This document shows positions 1 to 9,398 of a stretch of 59,898 nt of DNA, piece by piece. Position numbers and translations under genes: made by a program. The notes under the pieces are model-generated. The model worked only from the letters and a program-made list of their open reading frames with translations. It searched no databases and had not been told where the DNA came from. Each line of letters starts with the position of its first letter. The stretch's first letter is position 1. Origin of the DNA: Isochrysis galbana (lineage: Eukaryota > Haptophyta > Isochrysidales > Isochrysidaceae); the NCBI GenBank assembly GCA_018136815.1, contig CM030934.1, forward strand, positions 2,492,172 to 2,552,069, given 5' to 3'.

Positions 1-484
1 CCCACTCGATGCTTGGACCGAACATCCACCGAAGGGTGCCCCAGACGGCGTTCCGGTAACCTTCATTGTCTTGTTTTACATTGGTCTCCACATGTTGCAA
101 CCAAAAGCTTGTTGCAGGTAAACTCGAGGAGAACGCCTGCTGGAGTGGGACAGCACGTCCTTGGGCAAGTATACCTGTTGCGGTACTCAGTACCATACTT
201 GCGACAGCTTCGAACACTTCCGTCTTCAGACAATTGATGCTTTGTTTCACGTCCTTGTAGTCCCAATTAGTGTATTTGTTTAATTCTGCGGTGAAGGTGG
301 AGTCCTTGTTGAACTCGTTACAAATAGATGAGGACAGTGTATCATTATCCACAGAATTAGTGTAGGCCAACCAATCATTGTAAGGAAGACTTGCTATGCT
401 CATAGACGCTAGTGATTCCACGGGCGGACGCTTCCTTTTTCCTATCAGAGCATGAATGACATCTTGGGGATTCCTTTCGCTCAT
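1..484 (-). CDS. Unidentified protein, partial (runs off left edge)
   Basis: Read on the minus strand, an open frame runs from an ATG at 484 to the window edge without a stop (about 161 codons). The same frame stays open upstream to about 601, so the true start may be further out or in another exon. The start reads MSERNPQDVIHALIGKRKRP and is followed by an acidic, Ser/Asn-rich stretch and then aromatic-rich sequence near the edge. Base composition here is less GC-rich than in the neighbouring genes, which may hint at a mobile or viral origin. I do not recognise the family. Length and absence of stops are direct observations; that it is a gene is inference. Confidence 0.45.
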   Translation of the reverse strand, partial: MSERNPQDVIHALIGKRKRPPVESLASMSIASLPYNDWLAYTNSVDNDTLSSSICNEFNKDSTFTAELNKYTNWDYKDVKQSINCLKTEVFEAVASMVLSTATGILAQGRAVPLQQAFSSSLPATSFWLQHVETNVKQDNEGYRNAVWGTLRWMFGPSIEW

Positions 485-673
485 AGGACAGTGGCCGAGT
501 GGCCGAAGTGCTCCTTGCCAATGGCTATGAATATTGGACCATTTTTTTTTCTGACACTGACGAGCACTCAAGTATCAGTGATGAAGACTGGGGGAGGGAA
601 GTCAACGCGGCCTAGATTGCTCCGCGTGCCCGGAGATCCATTGTTTTCTACTGTGGGACGTTTTCGCTTCCGC

Positions 674-849
674 GATTGAACGCTTTTCCATGCGGTGGGG
701 GTGATGGCGATTGAACGCGTTCCACGTGTAGGCTGATGGTGATTGAACGCTTTTCCATGCGGTGGGGGTGATGGTGATTGAGCGCGTTCCACGTGTAGGC
801 TGATGGTGATTGAACGCTTTTCCATGCGGTGGGTGATGGTGATTGAGCG
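674..849. repeat. Minisatellite, ~66 bp higher-order unit
   Basis: Two alternating half-units of roughly 32-34 bp repeat here. One starts GATTGAACGCTTTTCCATGC and the other GATTGAACGCGTTCCACGTG. Together they form a ~66 bp unit present about 2.5 times. The array ends exactly where the MITE target-site duplication begins. Confidence 0.85.
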
Positions 850-857
850 CTTCTCGC

Positions 858-1040
858 CCTAGATGGGAAATACGGTGCAGGGGCCTGCAAATACAGCCAA
901 ATACATATGTATTTGGCCTCCGGCCAAATACATTTCAAATACATTCGAGGCCTACACCCCCGGACGCGCTTCAAATACAGCCAAATACATATGTATTTGG
1001 TCTCTGGCCAAATACGGTAAATACGTATTTCCCATCTAGG
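858..1040 (+). mobile_element. 183 bp palindromic MITE, copy 1
   Basis: The element starts CCTAGATGGGAAATACG and ends with the inverted complement CGTATTTCCCATCTAGG. It is flanked by a perfect 8 bp direct repeat CTTCTCGC (850-857 and 1041-1048), read as the target-site duplication. Inside are two copies of the near-palindrome CCAAATACATATGTATTTGG, so a transcript could fold into nested hairpins. A second copy of the same length lies inverted at 19589-19771 and differs at about 7 positions by eye. There is no coding capacity. The 8 bp duplication fits hAT-like or Merlin-like transposases; the family is not proven. Confidence 0.9.
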
Positions 1041-1049
1041 CTTCTCGCC

Positions 1050-1110
1050 TAACGACGAAGAGCGAAGAGAAGCCTAACGAGTGTCGATTCGCGAATGCGA
1101 CAGTACTGGG
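1050..1110 (+). repeat. Dispersed repeat fragment (family also at 19.9 and 55.0 kb)
   Basis: The stretch around AACGAGTGTCGATTCGCGAA matches the end of a ~235 bp repeat at 19863-20099 (reverse) and 54877-55111. MITE copy 1 therefore inserted next to or into this older repeat. Confidence 0.75.
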
Positions 1111-1354
1111 GGGGCGCCCGCGGCGGGGGGCCCGAAGGAGAGGTGGGGAGCGGCGGCGCGCTCCATGGCGACCAACTATAAAGTTAGTTGTTTTCCACGT
1201 AAGGCAGCGGGCAGCGGGGGGAGGGGAAAGGGAAAGGGAAAGGGGATGTAGTAGGTAGTAGGACAGGGAGGGTAATTAGGAGTAGCAAAAGCACTCTGCC
1301 TCATGCCGTGCACGTAGCGGTTAGTATTATGTTTTTATATTTTTTTGTTTTTTG

Positions 1355-1386
1355 GGGGGGGGTTGGGGTTGGGGTTGGGGTTGGTG
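1355..1386 (+). repeat. Short (GGGGTT)n telomere-like run
   Basis: Four consecutive GGGGTT-type units follow a G-run. This matches the ciliate-type telomere hexamer rather than TTTAGGG. It is short and interstitial and is probably chance or a microsatellite. The rest of 1111-1699 shows only low-complexity G-rich or pyrimidine-rich sequence and the presumed 5' region of the next gene. Confidence 0.5.
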
Positions 1387-1699
1387 TGTAGGTGTGTAGG
1401 CCTCCGTGCCTCCGTGCCCCCGTATTTGTACAAACACGGTAGCTAAAACGGAGGGGGTTGGAAACGTGGAAACGCGGCATAGAACGGCTGTTTTTGGCCT
1501 AGGTAGAAATAGAAAGAGAAACACGGTGGAAACGTATTTCGCGCTTGGGCTCTCCCTTTTCCTCTTCCTCTTCCTCTTCCTCTTCCCTTCCTGCCTCGTG
1601 CCTGTCTGTGCTCCGTGCTCGCTCGTTCGCGTTTTCTTGTAAAGAGACGTGTTCTACAGGCCCGCTCCGAGGCTCGCGGCCGAGGCTCTCCCCCGCCCG

Positions 1700-3799
1700 A
1701 TGGTGGGGCCCGCGCTCCACCCCCCCCCCCCCCCTCCCTTCCCCCTCTTCGCCTCCCCTCGCCTCGTCTTTCCCCCTCCATAACACACACCGGCCTCCCT
1801 CCCCCCTCCCCCCCACCCTCCTCCTTCCCTTCCCTCTCTTTTCTCCCCTCCTCCCTCTTTCCCTCGCCCCTGACACCACGTGGTCCCGCACACGCCAGAC
1901 CTCTCTCCCTCCCTTGCCCCCCCCCCCCCCCCTCTCCCTCTCCCTCCCGCCCACCCTCTCTTCCCCCTCCCCCCTCCCCCCCCCTCCTCCCGCCTTTTTC
2001 TGGAAGCGCCGCAGGTCGGGGAGCGCGCACCAGCTCCTCCCTGCCCATCTGCTCTCTGCCTCCTCCTTCTCCCTGCCTCCCCCCCTTCCCGCCTTTCCCC
2101 CTGGCATTCTTCAACCTCAGCTCCGTCCATCTCCCTCTATTTTGTTCTGTCTCGTGCAGGTGTACCAGGGCGGGGGGGAGCACGGCGGCTGCCGCGTCTA
2201 CGTGGGAAACCTTGACTATGCAGTCAGACATGACGATATCCACGATCTCTTCGCAGATGTGCGCGTGCAGCCTCGCAAGTGCCGCATGCACCAAGAGCTC
2301 TGCCCGCTTGGCTTCCTCCTTCTCTCTGGTCAGCTCATTTCTCTTTATTCCCACCCCCACCCCTCCGCAGTTTGGTCAACTGCAGGAGGTCCACATCAAA
2401 CAGGGCTTCGCTTTCATCGATTATGCCCAGCCAGAGTCCGCGCAGGACGCCATCCGAGAGATGCATGGGAAGAGGTTCTTCGGCCGCATCCTCAAGGTTC
2501 AAGTTGCCGGCGAAGGCACCAGTTCGCGTGGCCTGGACGGCCGTGGTGAACGTGTGGTCATGCTCTCTGGTCGATCAGCATGTAGCAGTCTTTTCGTTGC
2601 CAACATTGAGGCGTCCATCACCGAGGGTGAGCTCTCAGCGCACTTCGCAAAGTTCGGTCGCGTTGTGACCGTCAAGCTCCTGCCGCGCAAAGCTGAAACT
2701 TTGTCGGCTTTTGTCGACTTTGAGCGCGTAGAGGATGCGGCAACTGCCCATGAGAGCAAGAACGTCCTCAGGGACCTGGTGCTCCGCACCGACTATAGCA
2801 CACGCGATCGCGGCCCCCTTCCCAACTCACATCGCTTTGACGACAGGCCGCCGAGACCGCCTGCGCACTATTACGACGACCATGGCTATATGCCTGGGCC
2901 ACCGCTCCGACATGACGACCGGCGCCCATCTCATTACGGTCGTTACGACGAACGGGATCGACAATACGATCGACGGACCGACTATCCGCATCCAGCCTAT
3001 GATGGTCGCCATGACGCTCGCCGGTTCGAATATGGCCCACCACCAGGTTATGAGCGCGACGTGCCCCTAAGGAGATATGACGGCTATGACGGCTATGATC
3101 GTGCCCCTCCGATGCGCGAACGAGACTACTACGACGAGCGGCGGTGCGCAAGCTTGCCGGCGACGCTCCACCCAAATCCCGGCACTAGTGCTAGTGCGCC
3201 GGTCACTTGTGGCACAGAATGAGAGCAGCAAAGGAAGACTCACAGGAACGGCCAACGTAGCTCCCAACAAGCACGGACGACAATCCTTAAAGGGCCACCA
3301 CCCATGGACTGATGCTGCTCCCATAAAAGCGACTTCTCTGTGTGAACGGCAAGCTCACGGGCACACACGACGTCGCACCTTCTCTGCTCGCAAATGTACA
3401 CGATGAGGCTGACTCAGCGCCGCTGACCGTGCCCCCCCTGGCCACTCCATGCCTTGTTGTAGGTACCATGATGTGAGCCGTGAACCCGCCCGCTCCGACT
3501 ACAGGTATGAACGTAGCGGCTATCGCCAAGGCTATGACGACCGATTTTCCCCATACGGGATCTCCTCTTATGGCGGTGGCGGCTATGATCGGCATCTGCA
3601 ATCCGGAGGGGAGTACGATGATCAAGCTCGACGCCCCATGCCAAGCCGTGGCCCTGAAAGAGGACCGGGCGGTTATGGCATGAGCGACAGTAGTGGAGGC
3701 TATCGTGGCGACGGATACTCCCGTGGTCCTAATGGCTACGCCAATGGCGGCTATGACGACCGTCCCTACAGTCACGGCGCACCAGGGCGCATGCGATGA
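1700..3799 (+). CDS. Two-RRM splicing-factor-like (SR/SPEN-type) RNA-binding protein, spliced
   Basis: Clear exons are 2160-2258, 2371-3143 and 3463-3799. Introns are GT-AG: 2259-2370 and 3144-3462 (donors GTGCGC; acceptors GCAG and GTAG). RRM1 shows RNP2 VYVGNL, then after the intron RNP1 QGFAFIDY. A second, weaker RRM starts SLFVANI and has AFVDF. The C-terminal third is low-complexity R/Y/D/G sequence (RYDERD, GGYDRH types), as in SR and hnRNP-like factors, so a nuclear pre-mRNA splicing or mRNA-binding role is likely. The first exon is uncertain. An ATG at 1700-1702 directly followed by GTGGGG could splice over a pyrimidine-rich intron to 2160; that keeps frame exactly (1212 nt, 403 aa) but is hypothetical. 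The stop at 3797-3799 is clear. Confidence 0.85.
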
Positions 3800-5172
3800 A
3801 TGACAAGCCATATCAACCGGTTATCCCATTAGGTTGAGCGTGCCTTCGAGCAACCAGCCCATAAGGCGCGCCCTTTGGGCGGGCTTGCTTGCCCCGAGCT
3901 GCCCTCCGATTCGCTCTCGTGCAGTTTGGTATGTGACAGTCTCGATCGCGTCAAGTCTTTCTTTTTTGAGCCTTGGTTTATCCGCTCATGTTTTCTGTCT
4001 GTGCATCCCCCACGAGAGGCCGCCGGTCAGCCAGACGTGTCCTTAAACCGCCGCCTCGCCTTTCGGACCACGTTTGCCTGCTCCCATTCATGTTTGCCTG
4101 CTCCGACATTTTTGTTGGCCGCGACCCCGCCGAATCGTGCTTGAGAATCGCTTGAGCTGCCACTTTCTTCTCGGGACGCCGGCATCCACGTTCTGCCGCG
4201 GTCTGACCGAGTTTGCAGCGACGTTGTGTCATGAACCGTCACCAACGATGGTGGCGCGCTTTAATCCTCTTCCGGTGCATGTGCTGCTCTCTTTTGTGCA
4301 TGGATCTCTTCGTGGCTTGAACTGCATTGCCGAGAGTTGATACACTGCCACAGTCATCCCTGTAAATCCTCAATCGCAATCCAATGCGGACATCGTTGGG
4401 GCAATCCATTCGCCGTTGGACGTTTTGATGCTCTTACCTTTTTCAAACGGCGCCCGCATCTGGATTTCCCGAGTCACGACGTACACATCCAATTGCCTCC
4501 TATATTGGTGCAGCTGTTGTGTGATCGGAACGCTACGCACTACTGCTACTGCCACACGCCACACTAACTGCGCTCTCGGTGGTCGACGGCACTCGCTGCC
4601 GCTGGGCCTATGCAAGCCGAATACGACGCAAAGACATCGTCCCGTGTCTTTATTGCCATGCCGTGCCTATGCCAGATTTCTCATAACCCTCATGCGCGCA
4701 CAGCCCCAAAGAATGACGCCAACAATGGCCATTCTTCCAGCTGGCACGTTGGATCCCAGCCACACGTGCGACTACATGCTACATACACCATACACCGCCG
4801 TCCGCGACATGACTCCGCCGGCTTTCGGCTGAGGTTGGATGCAGGCTAGGGCGCGATCCCACTGCTCTTCCGCTTGAGTATTGACGTTTTATCACGACAT
4901 CACGACCGGAAGGTCTCCCCACTTTAAAGTATACACGTGATAACCAAAATGAGATCATCCGTAAACCCACTATGCCCCTACCCGAATTCCCGCAACAACC
5001 TCTTGTAAATTGGATGGCAACGCGAATGCCAACTGCCAAAAGGCTCTGTGCGAATTGGAAGGGGGGGGGGAGGCGAGCTACTCACTACTTACGAGAAATT
5101 TGATTTCATGTACTACTTCCGTAGGGATGGCGATAGCGGCCGTCGCCGCTTGATTGCCTTCCGGCGAACGAG
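3800..5172. other. Intergenic, no supported gene
   Basis: Contains the presumed 3' UTR of the RRM gene and then sequence in which short ORFs lie in every frame with no recognisable domain or splice pattern. Confidence 0.5.
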
Positions 5173-5475
5173 GACATGTTGTATTCGCCTGCCCCTGCCC
5201 ATCTGAAGGCTGTAGGCATGAATATTCGTGTAAGGTACGCGCTCACAATTACAATTGAACAGTTTCCCGTGTTGCCACTGACGCACAAGACACACAGATT
5301 CGGATATCCCCATGGTCTCAAGTCCAGGTTTGCAGATTTTGGTCTCAAAATTTGCGAATCGAATTTTGTTTTTGCTGTTACTATAATTGTTGGATCGTTT
5401 AAGGTAATAAACCGGCATGACTTCGACTTCTCGTTCTGCAGTCGCCCTGCGAGACTCTCTCTCTCTCTCTCTTCG
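5173..5475 (+). repeat. Dispersed ~280 bp repeat, copy 1
   Basis: The segment ending near GGCATGACTTCGACTTCTCG and a short (CT)n is repeated inverted at 25290-25568 with high identity. A more diverged relative lies at 27008-27236. No open frame is conserved among copies, so it looks like a non-coding element or an element end. Confidence 0.85.
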
Positions 5476-5480
5476 TCCCG

Positions 5481-5590
5481 AACCTACTATTATAAGTGGG
5501 GGTCAATGGGGGCCTCGCGGCCCGCCCCCTCTTCATCGCGGACACCCCCCGGGGTTGTTGGCCCGTACAATGTACAATCAACCTCAGGTG
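5481..5590 (+). repeat. 5' fragment of the ~940 bp retroposon family
   Basis: AACCTACTATTATAAGTGGG and the following ~75 bp match the 5' ends of the elements at 46828, 58771 and, inverted, 43799. Here the 5' piece runs straight into LINE coding sequence. That suggests it is really the 5' region of the LINE, and that the short retroposon is an internally deleted derivative. Confidence 0.8.
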
Positions 5591-5668
5591 AGGGAATCTT
5601 TCTCCTTGGTCCCTGGGTTGCCATCTCCCCTTGGAGATTGAGGGGAGGTCTCCGGCACCGGCGGCGTA

Positions 5669-6541
5669 GTGAACGCCGAAGAAACACAACGGTACCACCC
5701 CCCGGCCCGATGGGAGAACGGATACAAAGGGCCAAAATACATGGAATACCCGCTGGCCGACGAGTACGCCATACAAAAAGGAAAAATCGCACTCGACGCA
5801 ATCACGGTTTCCGACATAACGAAAGCCGCGCTCAAGGTGACAAGACTAAACAACCCGCAAACGGCCAAAATAGCTTGGGAAAAGCGCCTAGACATCTCGA
5901 AAGACAACTGGAAACACATAGCCAGGCTGTACACCTTGCCGCTGTTGAAGCACGCGGACAAACACCCGCACTTCAAACACATCACCCACAGGAGGATAGG
6001 TACCAAAAACAGATTCGCGACAACCACAACCAACAAGTGCAGAATGTGCAATCAACATCAAGAGGACTCATGCCACCTGGCATGGTGCCCTGCGACAAGA
6101 AAAATCTTCGACACCATAGATGCGATCGCTAACTACACTCCGAAAACGAATAGGTCACATGGGCAGAAAACTAAGGATAGGCTATTCGCATACCCAGACG
6201 CGACCACCCCCGACAGCCTAAAAACCCTCTATATCATAGCCTGGAGATATATAATAAGAGACTTCTACAGAATAGAGTTCGAATCATATGATTACCACTA
6301 CATACCGGTCTTAGAATCCACGCTCTTAAGATTCACCACCCTGGTGAGGGGCCTAACACCGTCGAAAACCTGTCGCCCGATGCGCACTCGCACGGCGGCC
6401 CAGGGTAGAAAACCTAAAATAAAAAGGTCAGCGGAGCTCAGCGCCCCGATATTTACAGAAGACAACAAAGGTAAACTAAGATTGAGCGACAACCTCGGCC
6501 TTGTGGCGGAAGCGATTGGCCTCGCCGAAAGGCTCGCCTGA
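5669..6541 (+). mobile_element. LINE ORF2 C-terminal fragment (clade A), 5'-truncated
   Basis: An intact ~290-codon frame encodes the end of a non-LTR retrotransposon ORF2. It carries the zinc knuckle CRMCNQHQEDSCHLAWC (CX2CX8HX3C) typical of the region after reverse transcriptase, preceded by EYPLADEY and ITVSDIT blocks and followed by AWRYIIRDFY. The same blocks occur in the longer copy at 51739-53763. Endonuclease and reverse transcriptase domains are absent. The frame opens at a GTG, so it is a dead 5'-truncated insertion rather than a gene with its own start. The presumed 3' UTR follows. Confidence 0.85.
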
Positions 6542-6890
6542 GGTCGAGGCACACCCTCCCCTCCCTCACCCTCCCTGAAAGAACCACCCACGAAGAAGAA
6601 CAACTCACGAGCACGAGGCACCTCAGCAACGGCACGACACCTACACCACAGCAGCAAGAAACCGGCCACCCAGAGACACAGGAGGAAGGCGAGGACAGAC
6701 CACTGAGGGCCGGTGCACCCCGCCCGACCCAGCCCCCCCCACGACCCGGGCCCCTATGTAGAGCACGAGGGGAGTTGCCGCAAGGCGGGAAGTGAGAGGA
6801 GAGGAAGGGATCTGGGCGTGGCTACAATAGACAACCCCGTAGCCGCGCGCGTGGCGAGAAAATTAAAAGGTTTTTTTTTCCCCTTGGAGA
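6542..6890 (+). mobile_element. Presumed LINE clade A 3' UTR
   Basis: The end of this segment (GCGCGTGGCGAGAAAATTAA plus a T-run) has a counterpart at the same place downstream of the clade A copy, on the reverse strand at about 51385-51435. A similar piece lies at 12898-12930. Confidence 0.6.
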
Positions 6891-6933
6891 TTGATTTAGA
6901 TTCGCTGCTTTAAATAAATAAATAAAATAATTA

Positions 6934-7435
6934 ATGTTATATCCTAGCCAACCCCACTAGCTAATTGGACACAACTTTTCCGTCCCGGAGTCCCGCCATG
7001 CCTGACGAGCCAGGTGTCCGAGTGCTACCGGGGGGAGGGGGCACCGCCCCCTCCCCCCGATATTCGTCCTCCCCCCAGTGCACGCACCGACCCCGCGCAC
7101 CCCAGCACGTCCTCTCCTCGAGTCCACGCTGGGGGAAAACCCCTTTCGGGTAAAAACAACGCAAGGGGGGGGGGGGCACTCATGAATAGGAGCCCAGAAA
7201 CGCTAATCTCTCCTCGCAAGAGCGAGTGGCCGCGGCGAGCCGCGGCCCTTCCCTCCTGGTTCTGGCGCCCCCGTCTTCTCTTACCCAAACGGGGCGAGAA
7301 GACACGTAACCGCCGGAGGGGAGAGCTGCCACTCCCCCCTCCCCTCCCTCTTCCCTTTTCCTCCTCTCTTCCCTGCGGCGGGGGCCCATGGCGCGCGCCT
7401 GCGGCCCCTCTTCAGGTCCCCAGGAGGCCGGCTGG
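6934..7435 (+). repeat. Dispersed ~480 bp repeat, copy 1
   Basis: From AATGTTATATCCTAGCCAAC to the region of GGCCCATGGCGCGCGCCTGC the sequence is repeated inverted at 55127-55606, with indels in the C/G runs. It contains a GC-rich hairpin-like stretch and no conserved frame. Its class is unresolved; an LTR or a non-autonomous element is possible. Confidence 0.8.
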
Positions 7436-8240
7436 GGCCTGGGAGCGCAGCTCAGGGGGCAGGTGAGGCTGGGGCATGGCCCTGGCCCCTCCTGCCTCTC
7501 CATCGCTGGCTCTCGAGCCCCTGCCAGTCGACTGGAGCTGGCTGGGGGGTCCTGATCAGGGGGGCCCAGGGGGAGGAGGGGCTGGTCAGAGGGATGGGCT
7601 GGCCACGACAGGCCAGGGCGAGCGAATCAGGCGTGCCTGTGGGGAGAGGGATGGGTCAGCATGGCAGTGTGCTCCTGGCAAGCCATCAGCCATGCCAGGA
7701 GAGTGGGTGGTTCCTCCCCCATGGCGGGGGAGGAGTGGAGAGAGGGGGGGGCTCGTGCCCCGCCATGGGTGAACTAAGTATAAACTTAGTTGAGATTCGC
7801 TGCTTTGGTTTTTGGTTATCTTTCTCCTTGATGCAAGTTGCATGAAAGCCCTTGGTCCCGTTGGTTTTTGGTTTTCCCTCACCCTTGGTTGATGGTTGCT
7901 ACTCAGGGTTGCTCGATCGATAGAAACGTCTAGAAGGTTCACGCTCAACAGCAAGATTTCTTTGATCGCAAGGATATCTGCTCGCTGCGATCTGTATCCA
8001 AAGTGATCGCCGCGGTTGCGCGACATAACGTTCCTCCTCGACTTTCCGCCCTCGTGGGAAATCTAAAACGAAGACACGCTCCGGCCATCGCTGTAGATTC
8101 TCTCTCTCTCTCTCGCTCTCTCTCTCCGTCTCTCGCGACGTGTTTGAGTTATCGGAAGTTTAGGGGTCTCGGTTATTTCATGTTTTGCTTGGTTTGGGTG
8201 AATGATTCTGGTGCGTTCGTGAGTCGGTGTCTCAGCATCG
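7436..8240. other. Intergenic repeats, no gene
   Basis: Around 7470-7570 the sequence resembles the interior of the ~940 bp retroposon (CCCCTCCTGCCTCTCC and similar blocks). The rest has only short ORFs and a small (CT)n around 8100. Confidence 0.5.
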
Positions 8241-8560
8241 TTGGATCCGACGTCCTGTCGTCAGTCGTCATCCGTCGCTCTCGCTCTCGTCGCTCTCGCT
8301 CTCGTAATACTCGTACCCTACAAACTCGTCTCTCCTCACCAGCCCCTGCCAACACAGCCCTCCTCTCACTCACCCTCGCCTCTCGCCTCTCGCTCGATGT
8401 CGCTCTCGTCGCCGTCCTCGCCCTCGCCCTCGCCCGCCTGCCCGCCTTCCTCTGCTGACGGGCCTCAGCCCGTCAGCGTCTCCGAAGTCGTCTCCTCTGC
8501 CGCGCCTGCCGCCGGCCTGCCTCCTTCCTCATTGCCCTCAGGCCCTATCTATGGGCCATC
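8241..8560 (+). mobile_element. Fragment shared with the N-terminal part of the 51.7-53.8 kb ORF
   Basis: A Ser/Pro-rich frame ends in VSVSEVVSSAAPAAGLPPSS. The same peptide is encoded on the minus strand at about 53180-53280, upstream of the LINE ORF2 domain. The match ends abruptly around 8555, as expected for an insertion or deletion breakpoint. Confidence 0.7.
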
Positions 8561-9398
8561 ACAATTCGTCAAAAGGCTTGTTTGTGCGTGCTCACACAAA
8601 GCTGTTGTTGGAGGAGGTGTTGGTGTTGGAGGATTGGGAGAGTGTGTTGTTGCCGTGGGAGCAAGAGATGATCGTCGACGAACCCGATGAGTGAGTACTA
8701 TATGATAGCAATGTTAGAAGTTATAATGTGGGCGTAAGCTGATATCGGTACGTTGATGTAAGTACTGATGTAAGTGTAAGCTCAAAAGCACCGTAAGCTG
8801 CTGCTACGGACTGACAGCCCAACTAACATTAATTAATTTAATATATACATGGCAAGAGTGATGCCAATTCATACCGGTATTGTGGCTATTGTGGTTGTGA
8901 TGGCAACAACACATGACAAGCATCAAGAGGGGAAGTGGCTAATAGCAAGGTTGATGCCGAATCATACCGGTGTTGTGTGTTGTGATTGTGATGGCAACAA
9001 CACATAATGAGCAGGAAGAGGATAAGCGAGAGCGCCGTAGTGTGCCCCGCTGTAATTGGTGCAAGTGGAGACTGGGAGAAAGTGGAGATGAATGCATCGA
9101 GGAAGTGGGAAAGGCCAATGCATGTGCGCTCGCACTCGCTGGTGGGCGGCGCTAGCGTGGTGTGCAGTACGATGATGGGCAACCGGGGGAACGCTGAGCC
9201 CTCCTGCAAAATGCGGCAAGGTTGGGACAGCGGTGCGACGGCGCGCAGACGTCGAAAAGGTGAAGGTGGTTGGTTCACAATGTCAACGACGGCGCTAGCC
9301 ACTTGGGTGGCCTCTCCAAGCGGCGCCGCTGCTGCGTGCGCCCCAGTGGCTCCCAATTGCGGGTTGCACTGACTCGCGTTGAAGCTCCAATGCATCGC
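8561..9398. other. Intergenic with an imperfect ~85 bp tandem duplication
   Basis: The block containing CATACCGGTATTGTGGC and GTGATGGCAACAACACAT occurs twice (about 8845-8925 and 8945-9006). I see no gene here. The downstream part abuts the 3' end of the PP4R1-like gene. Confidence 0.6.

Noticed and set aside
1355-1386. Internal telomere marking a chromosome fusion
   Set aside because: Only four GGGGTT units inside G-rich low-complexity sequence; too short to claim.
1443-2130. Gly/Arg/Glu-rich ORFs opposite the RRM gene
   Set aside because: They lie on the reverse of a C-rich intron and leader and show no domain or start context.
4416-4849. Overlapping ORFs of 80-140 codons
   Set aside because: No recognisable domain, several frames are open equally, and no splice signals link them to neighbours.
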